Shown here: piece after piece, positions 1-12,500 of the stretch
Position numbering within the stretch: position 1 is the stretch's first letter
Layout: each line of letters begins with the position of its first letter
Source: Pratylenchus scribneri
Taxonomy: Eukaryota > Nematoda > Chromadorea > Rhabditida > Pratylenchidae
Length of the DNA: 64,000 bases
Direction: 5' to 3'
Assembly: GCA_030063045.1 (NCBI GenBank)
Contig: JAQSEB010000049.1
Span: forward strand, 1,054,001 to 1,118,000
Notes under the pieces: generated by a model
Databases searched by the model: none
Told to the model about the DNA's origin: nothing
Seen by the model: the letters and a program-made list of their open reading frames with translations, nothing else
Program-made: the position numbers and the translations under genes

Positions 1-319
1 AGAAAAAGCAAAGGGGGGACCAAGGGCATTTTTGCTGAAAATTTTTATATGGCCAATATATAGCTCAATCGACGCAGTTCGATGAGAGGAATTGAATGGT
101 ACCACTTTTATAAGGTAATATTTTAATAAAAGCAAGTTATGACCAAAAGAAATATTTGTCTTGGTAAGGGATTTAGACCTCTAACTTGCCAGTAATTAAA
201 TATACCCTATAAAAGTGATACCATTCGATTCCTCTCATCGAACTGCGTCGATTGAGCTATATATTGGCCATATAAAAATTTTCAGCGAAAATGCCCTTGG
301 TCCCCCCTTTGCTTTTTCT
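1..319. mobile_element. Foldback / MITE-like inverted-repeat element
   Basis: The first about 118 bases (AGAAAAAGCAAAGGGGGGAC onward) are nearly the reverse complement of about 204-319, which ends GGTCCCCCCTTTGCTTTTTCT. The arms differ by only a few substitutions and flank a spacer of roughly 85 bases. No coding capacity is seen. This is the form of a non-autonomous MITE or foldback element. The left arm begins at the window edge, so the true left terminus and any target duplication may lie outside. It ends about 240 bases before the trr-1 start codon. Confidence 0.8.
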
Positions 320-561
320 TGTTAAAAATCGGCATTATCTTACCAAGATGGCAAGATATGGCAAAAAGGATGTCAGATTCGTATTTTACGATTTCGATTA
401 TACCTAAAAAACATATTTTGAGGAAAAAAATGAAAAATAATTTTGGGACCCAGATTCTTTAGGATTGCCCATTAATTATAATATCAAAATTAATGATTTT
501 TGATTAATTTCACTTAACTCAGAGTTTAATTAATCCAAATAGTTGAATCTAATTTATAAAA
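320..561 (+). other. Upstream region of trr-1
   Basis: AT-rich interval between the foldback element and the trr-1 start codon. I see no convincing TATA box or other core-promoter motif. A CAAATAG just before 543 could serve as a trans-splice acceptor 19 bases before the ATG, but this is a guess from the AG alone. No gene is visible here. Confidence 0.4.
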
Positions 562-3500
562 ATGTCGTCAAGAATACAACAAATTCGACCGAAAATACCT
601 TCAAAATTTACTCCAAACACAACACAACAAACAATTGTATGGCAACCGTTGCCACCAATGGTAGCACATTTGAACTCATTGATGCAAACGTTGAACGATG
701 CACCGCAAGATGATGTGAAATTCCAAGCTTTAAAGGTTACTAATTAATTTCCCAATGTGTAATCTAAATTGATTGTAGGAAATCAGCGAAAACATGGAAG
801 AATTGTTTGGCATCGGCACACATCCCTACACACCATTGGTGGAAAGTTTGATTCGACTATTTATGAAATTGCTGAACGAAACCACTCCACAATTCATTTC
901 CGAAAACAACACATTAAAATTGAGGAAATTAATTTTTGAGCTGCTCTATCGGCTCTCATCAAACGAGATTATGAAAAGTTACAGCAAAACTTGGCAGCAA
1001 ATTCTGCTCCGATTAATTCATTCCGTAAATTTATTTTTTTCATTTAACAAAAAACCTTTAATTCAATTTTATAGGAGAACGAAGAGAATGCGCTGCTAAT
1101 TATCAAAATTCTGACCGATCATATCAAAACTTTTCGCCCACCATTTTCAAATGAATTGACCGCATTTTTTGTGCAATGGAAAAATGCATATAATGAAATG
1201 TTGAACAGGCATATGGCAGCCAATGATGGGGCCACAATGTTTTTGCAAAGAAGTTTGATATTTAGCAATAAATCCATTGAAGACAGCGTCGTTGAGGTTT
1301 CTTTTTTTATTTAATTTTTTAATTGAATATTGAGGTAATTCTATTTTTTATAACTCATTTTTGGTTAACTCATTTTTGGCCAAATCAAAAAATTAGGATG
1401 TATAAAAAGTATAAAAAGGTACTAAAGGAAGGAGATTGGCCCCTATATGAGAAAAGGTAAGGATGAAGAAGGAGAAGATGATAATGATGAAGCCGAGGAC
1501 GATCTTCTTCATCATCTCACCATTCTTATCCTTTCGTAATCATCCTCATCATCATCTTCTTTTTCATTTTCTTCTTATTTATCCTCATCCCTTCCCATGT
1601 AGGGGCCAATCTCCATTATTAGCAACTACCAGCTACCACCCATAAAAAATAAAAAATGCATGTAATAGTGAACCAAGGTCGAAAAATATTAATATCTCTG
1701 CTGAAGGGGTTCGAATGAAGAATGACCAAATTTTGTAATACCAGAAAAAAATTATTTCCACAAGGGTGTTTGAAACCATGGCCCAAATTTTGTGAAAATA
1801 AAGGGTCTCAAATAAAATTAATTTCCCTCTAAAGGCTAAAGGGTTCGAACACTTGATCCCTAAATTTTGTAAAAATAGAAGGTCCAAAATTTTCGGATAA
1901 TAGGCCTTATTAGCCAATTTAAACCTAGTCCGGATTTTAAATTTGATTTACTAAAAATATTTTAAAAATAATTTTCTTATTCAAATTCACAGGCACTCAA
2001 AACCTGCTATTTTACCACCCCGTTGAGTTTATCTGCAAGTACGTCAGGCGCATTCGAACAGGTAATCATTTTTGAATAAAAAAATTTATTTTAATTATAT
2101 TAATATTATTAATAAATTTATTTAATTAAAATTTAATTAAAAATATTTTTTAGTTTATCAAATCATACCTCCCATTCCCAAACAAAAAACAGTACACGCT
2201 GATCCCAAGGGCCAGTCAAAGTGTCAAAGTTTTGGCCGAAATCACAATTCTCCTCCTCGCCCTCATCCAATTCCATCGCCAACAATTGTTGGGCGAATTG
2301 CTGGACATTGTGCCCATTTTTGTGCGTTACATCAATGTGGACATTGCGAGGGCTGTGCGCGAGGACAATGCATTCCATCGGGAATTGGTGGACGAATTCA
2401 GAAATTCACAAGTGCGAGCACTTTCCATTATTGCCTATATTGCCAGACAGGCTCAGGTAAAAAAAATGGGAATAAATTTTATACTTATTAATTTATCCAA
2501 ATTAATTATGAATTAAATGATCAATTTTCCTAGTAGATTACACATTTAAAACAAAATCAAATCCAATTTTAAAAAAAATTACAATTTTTATTTAGATTAA
2601 AATTTGAAGATTTTTTTACCTGAGATTAAAATTCGTAAAATATTTCTTAAAATATTTCCCAAAATGATTAAGGCTTATTCCTTAAAATAATAAAAAAATT
2701 GTTCAAAAAAAAAAACGAAAATTTTGTTATTAAAAACACAAGAAATGAAGAAGTAAATGTAGGGACTTTGATTTATAGATCTTTTTTTAGAAAAAATATA
2801 TTTAAATTTTATTTCCATTAAAATTGAACATTATTCCTTCAATTTATGGGAATAAATTCCCTAGATTAGTCAGCCCACGAAAATAAAACAAAAAACAGAG
2901 TATTCCTTCTTAAATATTCGACTTTAGAATCTTAAAAAAATAAAAAGTTTTCTAAAAAATATTAATATTTCATTAAATTCAAAGATGACCGACGTGATGA
3001 ATGCACATTCGCAAGCAATTTGCCAGGGAATTTTAATGCTGTTCGACTCATTCCATGATGAAGTGATCACTCAAAGAAGGGATTTACTCTTGGCCATCAA
3101 ATACTTTTTCCAATCCGAATTCCGGCACAATTTCATTCCGGTCATCCCAAAAATGTGCAATGAGAAAACACTGCTGGGCAATACATTCACCTCACAAGAT
3201 CAATTAAGGTGGATATTTTTAAATTTAAAATTTTATAAAATATCTTTTTTAAACAAAATTATTTGAATTTTAAAATTTGAATTTATAAATATTTTTTACC
3301 ACCAAAAATGCTTTTTTTTTGTCACGAAAAGAATTTGGCTTCCATTAAATCAGAAACCGGTTTTAGACCCTATAAACCTTATATCAATTCGTAGATCTCA
3401 TCGAGACGCATTGATTGGTATATAATTTGTCATGGTTTGGCGAAAATTTAAGGGTATTAAACCTTTTAAACTATTTTTTTTGATTTAATACTATAATTTT

Positions 3501-6500
3501 GGGCCAAACCCTAACATTTTATACACCAATAGATGCGTCTCGGTGAGACTACAAATTGATTTAAGGTTTATAGGGTTTAAAACCGGTTTCTGATTTGTTA
3601 GAAGTCAAAAACTGTTCTGGCGACCAAAAAAGCATTTTTCTGTGGTAAAAAAGTAACCATTTGAATTTATTTTAAGTATAGCAAAAAAAACTTCTCCAAT
3701 TACTCCAATTTTTTGCCTTTCCCATTGACTAAAAATTTCTAAATTTGCCGTAAATCATAGTGAAATTCCCATCTACAATTTAAAAGGAATTTTACTTCGA
3801 CATCGGCATAAATTAAATGTAAAAAGTCAAATTAAACCGCAAATTTTTATAAACGTCAAAAATTGGTTTGCTCAGCAATTTGACAACATTTTTTCATAAA
3901 ACAATTAAAAAATAAATAAAAATTGCCCACAGTAAATTTTTTATCCTAATTTTTAATTCTCTTTTAATTAAAAAAATTAAAATTTCCCACAGAAACCAAG
4001 CATATTTTTTGCTCGCCGACATTCTCCACCATGTTCGAATGAATTTGGGCGATTTACTGATGCATGATTTTTTCTTGTGCTCTCGCAATTTACACGATCC
4101 CCAGCTGTTGCCTTATGTTCAAACAATGTACGGGAAATTGATGATGAATCTGATTGAACCATTGGTGATGCAGGCAAAGGAGGGAGAAGGCGGAGAAGAA
4201 TTCGGCAAAATGGTTGGTAAAATTTATTTGGGAGAGAAGGATAAATTAAAATATTTTTTAATTAATTTGATTTTTTATTTAGTCAAATGAAATTAAGTTA
4301 GATTTATTTACAAATTTTTTTAGAGTTAGAAAATATATTTATGCTTAATTTTTATTTTTTAAATAAGAATTTGTCAATAAAAATATATTAAGAATTTGGC
4401 CATAAAAATTTAATAAAAATTTGACCTTATTAAAAATATATTCATAAATTCACAGCAACGCCAAATTCTCTGTTGCGCCATTGACTCATTTGTACGAAAA
4501 GCAACGCTGATTGCGGAATGGCATTTGCCACATTTGATGGAAAAATACAAACAACAAACACCACAACCACAACCGGCCACTTTAGAAAATCCTCAAACAC
4601 AAAATGCTGCTACATACAAATCAAATGAACAGACAAAATCGGCACAATCATCCCCGATGAAGGGTTCCCCACAAAAATCGATCAAAACCAATTTTGAAGG
4701 ATCTCCACAAAAATTGGTCACATCGAATCTGCTGGTGGAATTTTCGGCAACACAAAAAGTGAACAAATATTTTTGATTTTAAATTAAATTATTTTTAGTC
4801 ATCATCATCCCCATTTGATGCCAGTCAAGCATTTTGGCAAGATCCATTGTACCCATTATCGTTGAATGATGGCAGGAATATGGTTCGAAACATCATTTTA
4901 CCAACAAAAATGTTGGTCATCGCACTCAAGGAGTTGGGCAATCAACTTGGAGGTGGGAAAAATTATTATTTTTTTATATTATTTTAAATTATGAATACGG
5001 AATAGATTTATAGGTCATAAAAATCGCAAAAATAGATGCCAATTTTTCTGTAAAATTAGCTAATTGATATTGGGAACCACAAAGTAGGTATTTTTTGGCT
5101 TTTTATTGCATTTTTCTAATGGAAATTTTCCCCAGAAATTACTATTTTTGGTAAAATCGATCATAAAAAGTAGTAAAAATATCAAATAAATAAATTCTTA
5201 AAAATATTTTTTGTAACACTTTTCTCATCAAATCTTACATACAAAAAAGCGAAAGGAGAAATGACCTTAAAAATGCCCTCCTTAATTATGAATTTAACCT
5301 CAAATTATTTTCAGATTCGAATTGCCTTTATATGGTTGAAAATCAATTGACTCAACTATTTGCCTCCGGCCTTAAATGTTTGGACATTTTCATGATTGGC
5401 TCAAATACGGGACTTCATGGCCAAAATCCCACCAGCACTTATCCACAAAAATTCGGGTAAAATCCAAGTAAATTTCCACCAAAATTCGAATTTTAGTTCC
5501 GGTTCCACGTCTTTACGTTCCAAAGAAGAAAGAGACACCATTGAAGCATTTATGAACATTTTTACGAATATCGATGCTGCAATGTTCGAAGAAATCATGG
5601 AAAAACACATTGAACTGCTGATGGAACGGATGATTGTGAATCCGGTGCTCCAAAATGTGTGCAATCAATTCTTCAGCCATCCTCAAACATTGCGAAAAAT
5701 GGGCGTCATTTTGGTGAAATATTTACTCAATAAATTGTCGGAATTGGGCGCAAACAACGATCGGGCATTTCTCTATTTGAAAATGTTCCAACTGATTTTT
5801 CAATCTCTATCATATACGGCCAATCCATCAAATTCGGAACAAATTCAAACGCTGACCCAAAATTGTGACATTATTTTGAAGGTGGGTTCAGAGGAATAAT
5901 TAATCCAATTTATCATATTTTTGTTAAAATCTTTCCCGAAAATTTAATTTAAAATCTTTCCGGAAAAGTGAATTGAAATCTTTCCAGAAAACTTAATTAA
6001 AATCATTCCGGAAAACTTAATTAAAAACTTTCCGGAAAATTTAATTAAAAACTTTCCGGAAAACTTAATTAAAACTTTCCAGGAAAACTTAATTTAATTC
6101 TTTCCGGAAAATTTAACTAAAATCTTTCCGGAAAACTTAATTTAATTCTTTCCGGAAAATTTAACTAAAATCTTTGGAAAATTTAATTAAAATCTTTCTT
6201 GAAATTACATTTATCTTTACAGCCTTACCTACATCGAATCGTACAAAACTCAATGCATTTGGCCATTTCTTCGCGGGAATCCACCAACTATTTCCGTCTA
6301 TTACGTTCCCTGTTCCGATCAATTGGCAACGGCACACATGATCATTTATATCAACAATTTTTACCGCTTTTGCCTTCAATCCTCCAAAAATTGGTAGTCA
6401 AAATTCATAAAATTATTTTTTTTTTAAAATTCACTTCCTTTCAGAATTGCCTTCAAAATGGCTCGCATCGTCAGCCTATCCACGAACTTTTTGTCGAACT

Positions 6501-9500
6501 TTGCCTCACCATTCCCGTTCGTCTCTCCACCCTTTTGCCATATTTGCCAATGCTGATGGATCCGCTCGTGTGCGCTCTGAATGGTTCACCAACTTTGGTT
6601 CAACAAGGACTTCGGACACTGGAATTGTGTGTCGACAATTTACAACCCGACTATTTCTATGAACAAATGCAACCGGTCCGGGCTGCACTGATGAAAGGCC
6701 TATGGCGTTGTGTTTCGACGGCCGATACCCAATTGGCACTGATTGCCCTCCGAATTTTGGGCAAATTTGGGAATATAAGTCGAAAAGTGCTGATGGATGC
6801 ACAAACAATGGAATGGCGGATGAAACGAGACCAACAGGGAATTGGCCCAAAATTATTGGCCAAATTTGAGGCCGCATCATCAGAAACAATGGCAATGGAT
6901 ACTGGAGATGAACAAAGTGCCCAAATGGAGAGAATGTCATTGGGCGATGCGGAAATGATGGTGAAATCATGCAAAACGATGAATGCCCATTTCACATTGG
7001 ATGGATGCGTACAAAGTGCGATTGCCATTTTGAGGTGGGAATTATTTTTGAATTTACCCGATTCTGGATGTAATTAAATTATCAATTAATAAAATTCAAT
7101 CTTTCAAAAAAAATTAATTGCTAGAATATAAGCCAAAATTAATTATTATAATGGTTAATTAGTTTGTTTTACATTCAAAAATTAAATAGCGCTCATTAAA
7201 ACGCATTGAATAGGTTTATAATTTTTAATGTTTTTACGAAAATGGTATTAAACCACTTAATCCGTTTTCATTTTTGGTTCAATGTTAAATTAGAATTAAA
7301 AAAAAACTTAGGCCGAAACATAATCAAATAATGCGTCTTGAAGATATCTATCGTTTAGATTTAAGTTTTATTGATATAGGATAAGCTATAATCGATATAA
7401 TCTTTTCGCCAAATTACTTAAATATTAATTTCCATTATAAATTCGAAAACTCCTAATTTTGAATTACAGGGTGCCCGATGCCCAAGTCCAACATCCTTCG
7501 GCCTCGTCATCCACAACAACCCCATCAACATATTCGGGCACTGCCAAAATGCAAGCTTGTGAATTCATCAAAACCCTTTTGGTTGGCCTCATTCCAACCA
7601 GTCAAATGTGCTCAGAATCGGCCATGGCTGTGGCCAAATTAATTCAAACCGATGGCATCACATTTTCAAACTATATTTGCCCGGACAATGCCTCGCGTCA
7701 AACAATCATTTCCGCACTGAATGGACTTTTCATTGCGGTTTTCAATGTGGAAACAAGGCAGCAAATTTTGCCATTTTTCCGTGCACTCATCAAACATTTG
7801 ACCATTCAATGCGTGTTAGAATCCGTGGAAGACGGTGGGAAAATTTAATTTTTAATTAAATTTAAAATTTTAATTTTTATAATTTAAATTTTTAATTAAA
7901 TTTAAAATTTTAAATATAAAAATTTCAATTTTCAATTAAATTTAATTTTTCTTTAGACAATCAAAAATCCAGAATGAGTGAGGAGGCTATGCATTTAGAT
8001 TCCTTAGTGCTAATTGATGCCATTGCTTTAACCCTGAGTGATTCCTGCAAAGATTATTGCCATACAGCAATTGTAAGTCCAAATTTTGGCTCTTTTATAA
8101 TTAATTATCTGTCATCAGATTCGAATTTTTGATATTTTGAATTTTATTTTAATTAAATGATTGTAAAATGATGAGAAAATTAGGACTAGAAATTTTATGA
8201 CTAGTTTTGGGAAAAATGGAGTGACTTTAGGGATAAAAAAAATTAAAAAATGTTAACAGAAAAACCAATAAAAATTCACATTTTTCCATCAATTATTTCA
8301 ATTTCAAATTCCCAAAAATAGTTGGCACTTCGCATTCTCATCGACACTGCCTCCTCCTTGTTCAACAATGATTGGGTGAAGGCCGCTCAAATGCCTCTAT
8401 TCGAATATATGGTGGAGAAAATTACGGCCCTCTGCTATCGTCGAGAATGGTTTGCCCGGCTGGGTGGATGCACGGCAATGCGCCTCATCATTGAAATCTA
8501 TCCGCCCTGTTTTGTGAAGCGAAATATGCTCACATTTTTGGATGGATGCATTCATGTAAGAGTGGGAAAATACTATTAAAATATTTGATAAATTTTTTTA
8601 AGACAATTTCATTTATTTCCGGCGAACTTTCCTGCGGAACATTCGAATTTGCCTCCATATCAATTGATCTCATTGTGAACATTTGTTTTGGTCCAAATGA
8701 ACCGCATTCCCAGGGCACATTATTGGCCAAATTTATTGAACATTTAGCCGATGAAATTGACGATCCTGAGCCTATTTTACGGAATGAGGTGAATTTAAAT
8801 TCAGTTCAAGCTTACATTCTTAATTAATTTTCAATTTCCAGTGTATTCGTGTAATCAATGCAACTGCCAAAAGAATAGAACTTCCATTGTCGACAATTCT
8901 TCAAACATCAAAACATATTTTGGAATCAAAATTAGTTGAAGGGATGCAACATTTTCCGGCCATCTCTATTCAATGCAAAATTGCAATTATTGTGAGTTAT
9001 TTTAATTATTAATTGAAAAATCAACCAAATAAAAATTAAATTCTTTCTTATTTATATATTTAAGATATTATTTGCAATTAATATTCTATTTTGGGTTAAA
9101 AAATTTTGGAAAAAATTAGAAAAATTAACTTAAAATTGGCATTGAGTTAGATTAAAAATTAAAAACCTAAAATAATATATGATAATCGAAAACCTAAACC
9201 TTTTGGCATAAATAATATAGAATAAATTAAATAAATATATATAATATTAATATATTTTTATTTTCACCAGGATCTCTATTTATTTTATGCAAAAATTGGT
9301 GATGATTTCAATTTGAATATCCCCGAAGAAATCAATGCCACATTTGCCCAAAATTTGTTAAAAATTTGTCAGCAAACAAATGCTGATGAACTTAGGGAAT
9401 TATTAAAAATTCAACAAATTGGCAGTACAAATGGTATGGATTTTGGGAAAAATGGCAACTCCATGGAAGTTGAGGAGAAACTGAGAACAATACGCAAAAC

Positions 9501-12500
9501 TTCAAACGGTCAGTTTTCACTTCATTTGGCAACATTAATAAAAATATATTTCTCAGAGGCATTAGTCAACCTTTATTTCAATATTTATGCTCAAAATAAA
9601 GAAGGTAGGCTTAAATAAATTTTTTGCTAAATTAATTTTGTTTTATAGGAAAAATTTTGCAACAAATTTTTCAACATTTTGTTGATTTCTCTTTGGAAAA
9701 TTGCAACACTGAATTGACAGAAGACATCACCGTAATAAAATCAATTGTGGATTTGGGCATCACAGAGGTGGATTTTACTTTTTTTTTTCAATTGAATTAA
9801 ATTGATAATTTCTTCATCAGATTTTGCAAAAATTTCCTGACAATTTCAAACTTCGCTACCACTTTAATAACAAATTCGCTCCATTGGTCAGCCATTTTCG
9901 TGACAAGAAAACATTCATTTCGGACACATTCTTCAAAAAGCTTACCTTCCTGATCAAGCATTTGTCCCGAGAAATTTCCGAAGATGTGGTCAAACGATTG
10001 AAGGTGTGGTTTATGAAAGAATTAAGAATTACAGTGAATTTCATGCAATTTTAAATTCTTTAGGACAATCAACCATTTTAATTTTCTCATCACTAAAAAT
10101 GAAAATTCTTTATTGGAACGAGATTATTAATTTTACCAAAAAATGATTGATTTTGCCGAAAACAGTGCCAAAAAATTTCTATTTTTTGAGCCCACTAATC
10201 TTGGCCAAATCAATTCCTCTAAAACATTCCTATTCTGCCTGAAGCTTAACCCATCTAAATTTAGCCTTTAACCTGACATTAAATTTAATTACTCTGTTTA
10301 TGGCCAATTTATATGACCTCAAAAAGATAATTCGGCAATTTTATATTTCGAAAGAATTAATTATTCATTTTAATTTCTAATTTCCACAGGATGACCTCTC
10401 ATTGATTATGCAAACCTCTCCAGCCTCACTCAACAGCGACGATGTTGAATGTGTGGTCAATGCAGTTCAACTATTCCACCAATCCAAACACTACAAAGAT
10501 GAAAAATTGGTGCAAGAATTTTTCCAATTTTTCACTCAGACAATTAACCAATTTCCATCAAAAGTACGTAAATAATTTGTATTTTCCCATATAAATTTAA
10601 AATTTATAGATGAAAATTCAATGGCAAAATTCCATTACGCCATTTCTTCTCCATTGCCCTTCAATTGTTGCCGAAATCATTTTAAAGAAACGGGCATTTT
10701 GTCAAGAGAATTCAAAACAATTTGTACATTCACTTATCGAGACTGATGGCGAGGAAGCAAGTCAATTGAGGAGGGCATTATTGCAGAATGCATCTTTATT
10801 AAAAATTGTTGACGATGAATTGGTGATGAAGGTGGGAAATTTATTTATACTATCTAAATTTAGATATGTAATTTTATTTATTAAATAGAAAAATCATTAT
10901 TAAAGAAAGATATTTAATTTGTCGAAAAATGCCGAAAAAATATAAAAAATGGTGGAAAGATTCATCGATTCAGAAATGTATTCTATCTAATAGATCATAT
11001 ACTTCATTAGATTTACGATTAAAAAATACTTTTTTTTATAAAACTTGGGTTTAACTAATTCTAATTTATTTTTGAATCAAAATTATAAAAGTCGGTTTAA
11101 AATTTAAACTATTTAATATCATCAATTTTGGTCAGACCATTTAAATAATTTTGCATTTTTTAACACTTCCATAATTTCAGAGTTTTTTTCGGAAAATTAA
11201 ATAGATACTATCCTCAATTTAAGACCTAATTAAATTCAAGTTTCCAAAAAGTTTTTAATTAATTTTTTTAGAAAAATTTTTAAGTTTTCCTGATTTTTTA
11301 AAATAAGTTCTCGAGAAAATTATATAAAAATCTGACTTATATTAATCTTTTTTCTCCAACAGAAATCAACTGATTCAAAACCCGACGCAACATTCGAACT
11401 AAACTTGCTCAAATTCTTATCCACACTGCTTGACAAAGAATACACAATGGATATGGAAGAAAATTTGCTGCCCATCTTCTCATCAATTCGCGCACTTTGG
11501 GCCTCAAATTCATTCAAACAAAGACATTCCGTTAGAAATACGGCACCAGAAAAAATGGGAGAAGGAATAAATGAAAACTTGGAACAACCACAACAACCAA
11601 CGGAAACGGATTCCACTACTGCAATGGACACTACATCCGCCGGTGAATCGGCATCCTTTCCTCCTGCATTGCAAAAGGAACAAACACCAATTTTGGACGA
11701 ATGCAAATTTGATACACCTGCCTTTTGTGCAAAAATTTTGCTGGTTCGATTGCGCTTCTTACTACTCAATTTTGTGGAGAAACAAAAAGAAAATACGGAA
11801 GATGTAGCCAATGAATGTGTTGATCTACTCTATGAACTCACATTTGCCTTTGTGCATGAATATGCTTCCGACATAATATTCCTACGCAAATTCATCGATG
11901 ATGAAATCATTCCTGTATGTTTTACTTAATCCAAATTGATCTGATGAGTTAAAAATAAAATTAAAAATTTAACTCTACTAGAAGAGTTCGTAAGTCAAAA
12001 TTTCATGCATTTTAGAGTCCTAACTCCTAACTATGTACATCTAACATCTTTGCATGAATTTGTTGGGTTTGGGCCCTATTCCATATTCCCATTTTTGCTT
12101 TTAGAGTTTCGGGTTATAGTCCTCTTCCTAGTGCATGCTTTTGTAGGGTTTTATAGTCCCCTTCCCATATTGCCTACATTTGTCCGGTTTCTGGTTTTGG
12201 TCTTCTTCTTATATATGAGATGATATACATTTTCGAGTCATAGTCCACCCAGTCCTCCACTACAACATTTTATTCTAAATATATGGAGAGACGGGATTAA
12301 AAATTATGTAAATTTTAGGATAGAGATTAAACAATTACTTTTAATCATATTTACCAATCTAACTGATAAAATATACCTTAATTTATTAATTTTTCCAAGA
12401 ATTTATGCTAAATCTAAATCTAATTTCACAATATTTTCCAGAAACTTCCCCTCCATTGGCGACGTCTTTGCTTCTTCAAAGTAATCAAATTATTGCGCGC

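Larger units (their letters stand above)
562..7034 (+). other. trr-1: trr-1 exons 1-12: N-terminal HEAT-type region
   Basis: Exons: 562-735, 779-1024, 1075-1296, 1993-2061, 2154-2456, 2985-3208, 3993-4212, 4456-4758, 4799-4952, 5315-5881, 6223-6393, 6445-7034. The encoded protein is leucine-rich and helical, with recurrent hydrophobic helix pairs typical of TRRAP/Tra1 HEAT repeats. Exon 8 carries a low-complexity P/Q/S stretch (KQQTPQPQPATLENP and following) that is probably a disordered loop. Exon 10 contains the apparent frameshift: the frame entering from exon 9 reads to about 5395, and the conserved-looking frame from 5396 (AQIRDFMAKIPPALIHKN) is one base out of register, with a TGA immediately upstream at 5393-5395. 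Exons 11 and 12 are separated by a 51-nt intron that is itself open in frame. Confidence 0.85.

Noticed and set aside
6506..6970. Long minus-strand open frame opposite trr-1 exon 12
   Set aside because: It is antisense to a well-supported exon whose frame and splice phases fit TRRAP; the antisense frame is a by-product.
12005..12223. Hydrophobic 72-codon open frame in intron 23
   Set aside because: Lies wholly inside an intron with good boundaries, no splice link to neighbours, and an F/L-rich composition typical of T-rich DNA.
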